Of a DNA stretch of 5,923 bases, positions 4,743 through 5,923 are shown one piece after another (within the stretch, counting starts at the first letter, position 1; every line of letters starts with the position of its first letter). Under the pieces are notes generated by a model that was given only the letters and a program-made list of their open reading frames with translations, searched no databases and was not told the origin of the DNA. The DNA is from CAYUZU01 sp964448675 (lineage in GTDB: Bacteria; Planctomycetota; Phycisphaerae; UBA1845; Fen-1342), in NCBI GenBank assembly GCA_964448675.1, contig CAYUZU010000064.1, positions 1-5,923 of the forward strand, written 5' to 3'. The position numbers and the translations under genes were made by a program.

Positions 4743-5923
4743 TCATCGCGGGCACGTCGTATTCTGTAACGCAACGAACGGATCGATGTCCCGCCAGTTC
4801 ACAGTGCCGTCGGCGTTGACGTCGTTGAGCCAGAAACTGCACGTCGGTTCGTCCGGCGCAAACATCTGCTCCCAGGCCCAGAAATGGTTGTTCTGCGCCG
4901 CGACAAAGAAATCGACGTCACGCCAGTTGATCCGCCCGTCGCAGTTGGAGTCACCCGGGCAAAGTGGCAGTGGCGTGGCGACACGGAACCCGAAGTCGCC
5001 CCACTCGCTCGTCGGGAAGCTGCCGTAGTTGCGATACGCGGCGTGCAGACCGTAGTCGTAGAGGAGCGCCCCGCCCCGCACGCCGCGCCACGACCCGATT
5101 ACCGCCTCGGTCCACTCCCACACGTTTCCGCCCTGATCAAAGGTGCCGTAGGGACTTCCAGAGTTCTCCCATTCGCCGACCTGCGTGCGGTAGTACGGGG
5201 GGCCGATGCCATCTGTGCCGCTGTCACCGTCAAACGTCGCGTAGTTGCCGGGGTCAATTCCGCCTTCCACGAAGGGGGCTCCCGTCCCGCTCAAAAGGCC
5301 GCTGTTGTTGACATAGCCCGGCACATTGTCGCTGCTCGTCGGATAGTCGAAGTAGTTGCCCGTCAGGCCGTCGTTGCAGTGATAGGCCGCCTTGTACCAC
5401 TCGTCCTCTGAAGGGATCGCCCAAGTCGCGTCCGGCTCGCGGACGATGGCCAGCAGTTCCGCGTAGCTCGTCGCCCCGTTGAGGTAGTAAGACCCGTCCT
5501 CCGTGGTGGTCAGGTCCTGCATCCCCGTCGGCTGGCCGTTGTGCAGCCAGTTGCTGAACCGGGCCGCGTCACCCCAGCTCACGTAGTTCACCGGCCGATT
5601 AGCCCAGTCGCCCGCCACGGCGTACGTGTAGCTGCCCGGCGAGCCGCTGCGCTCGATGCGGCAACCGTGATCCCAGGGGTCATCCCACATGTATGGGTTG
5701 TACAGCCCGTACGTATCCGTCGCCGCCACGGCGTTGAGGAACGCCGTGTACTGACCCGCGGTCACCGCGTACTTGCCGATACTGTACACGTAGTCCACCG
5801 CGCCGCAGATGCGGTCCGGTCCGTAGCCGCCAGCAATGTCGCCAGACAGCTCGCCCGGATTGCCCGGGTTGCCAACGGTCACGGTCTCCAGGCTCGTCAG
5901 GCCGTCGGGCATGTTGAAGACGT
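4743..5923 (-). CDS. Secreted FGE/SUMF1-like protein with two dockerin-type repeats (5' end cut by window)
   Basis: At least 392 residues are visible. The frame stays open past the ATG at 5910-5912 to the window edge, so the true start and any signal peptide are probably outside. Residues are numbered from that ATG. An FGE-sulfatase (SUMF1-like) domain covers about 40-313: IGKYAVTAGQYTAFLN, NRPVNYVSWGDAARFSNWL, WAIPSEDEWYKAAY, GNVWEW (262-267), RGVRGG (276-281), AAYRN and GFRVA. Two calcium-loop repeats follow, DSNCDGRINWRD (321-332) and DVNADGTVNWRD (364-375), each fitting a dockerin or EF-hand-like loop. In true sulfatase-activating FGEs a Cys pair sits near the C-terminal RGGS..CR.A.R region; here the segment reads LHAAYRNYG with no Cys, so that chemistry is unlikely. 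A binding or scaffold role of the C-type-lectin-like fold is more plausible. Substrate is unknown. The gene is convergent with tracrRNA and probably unrelated to CRISPR. Confidence 0.85.
   Translation of the reverse strand, partial: VFNMPDGLTSLETVTVGNPGNPGELSGDIAGGYGPDRICGAVDYVYSIGKYAVTAGQYTAFLNAVAATDTYGLYNPYMWDDPWDHGCRIERSGSPGSYTYAVAGDWANRPVNYVSWGDAARFSNWLHNGQPTGMQDLTTTEDGSYYLNGATSYAELLAIVREPDATWAIPSEDEWYKAAYHCNDGLTGNYFDYPTSSDNVPGYVNNSGLLSGTGAPFVEGGIDPGNYATFDGDSGTDGIGPPYYRTQVGEWENSGSPYGTFDQGGNVWEWTEAVIGSWRGVRGGALLYDYGLHAAYRNYGSFPTSEWGDFGFRVATPLPLCPGDSNCDGRINWRDVDFFVAAQNNHFWAWEQMFAPDEPTCSFWLNDVNADGTVNWRDIDPFVALQNTTCPR

Overview
The window looks like a piece of a GC-rich bacterial genome, most likely from the Planctomycetota. 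The main clue is the partial gene at the right edge. It encodes a formylglycine-generating-enzyme-like (FGE/SUMF1) domain followed by two dockerin-type repeats of the D-x-N-x-D-G-x-[IV]-N-x-x-D form, a combination common in secreted planctomycete proteins. No rRNA, tRNA or housekeeping gene is present, so the assignment is an inference.

Most of the window (1-4626) is a minimal type II-C CRISPR-Cas locus. On the minus strand, in transcription order, it holds cas9 (1010 aa; all RuvC and HNH catalytic motifs visible), cas1 (320 aa) and cas2 (109 aa), ending beside a 36-nt CRISPR repeat at the left edge (1-36). There is no csn2 (II-A) and no cas4 (II-B). The spacers, if any, lie beyond the left edge.

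Between cas9 and the FGE-like gene, on the plus strand, is a tracrRNA gene (about 4515-4626). Its anti-repeat pairs with the edge repeat through 26 perfect base pairs, an internal loop and 8 more pairs. A short structured tail follows, ending in a hairpin and eight T residues. The position of the internal loop fixes the crRNA orientation: the array should be transcribed on the plus strand, towards cas2 and opposite to the cas operon. The cas9 and tracrRNA starts are divergent and share one AT-rich -10-like element at 4496-4503.

Together these parts would make a complete adaptive immune system. Cas1-Cas2 integrates spacers, tracrRNA pairs with the pre-crRNA repeat, and Cas9 binds the duplex and cuts DNA with its HNH and RuvC sites. 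The least expected signal is in the tracrRNA itself. Its tail carries an exact 8-nt copy of part of the CRISPR repeat (4566-4573), which can pair with the RNA's own anti-repeat and also, alternatively, with the 5' arm of the terminator. This arrangement resembles a switch or attenuator.

The FGE-like/dockerin gene (4743 to the right edge) is convergent with the tracrRNA and has no clear functional link to CRISPR.
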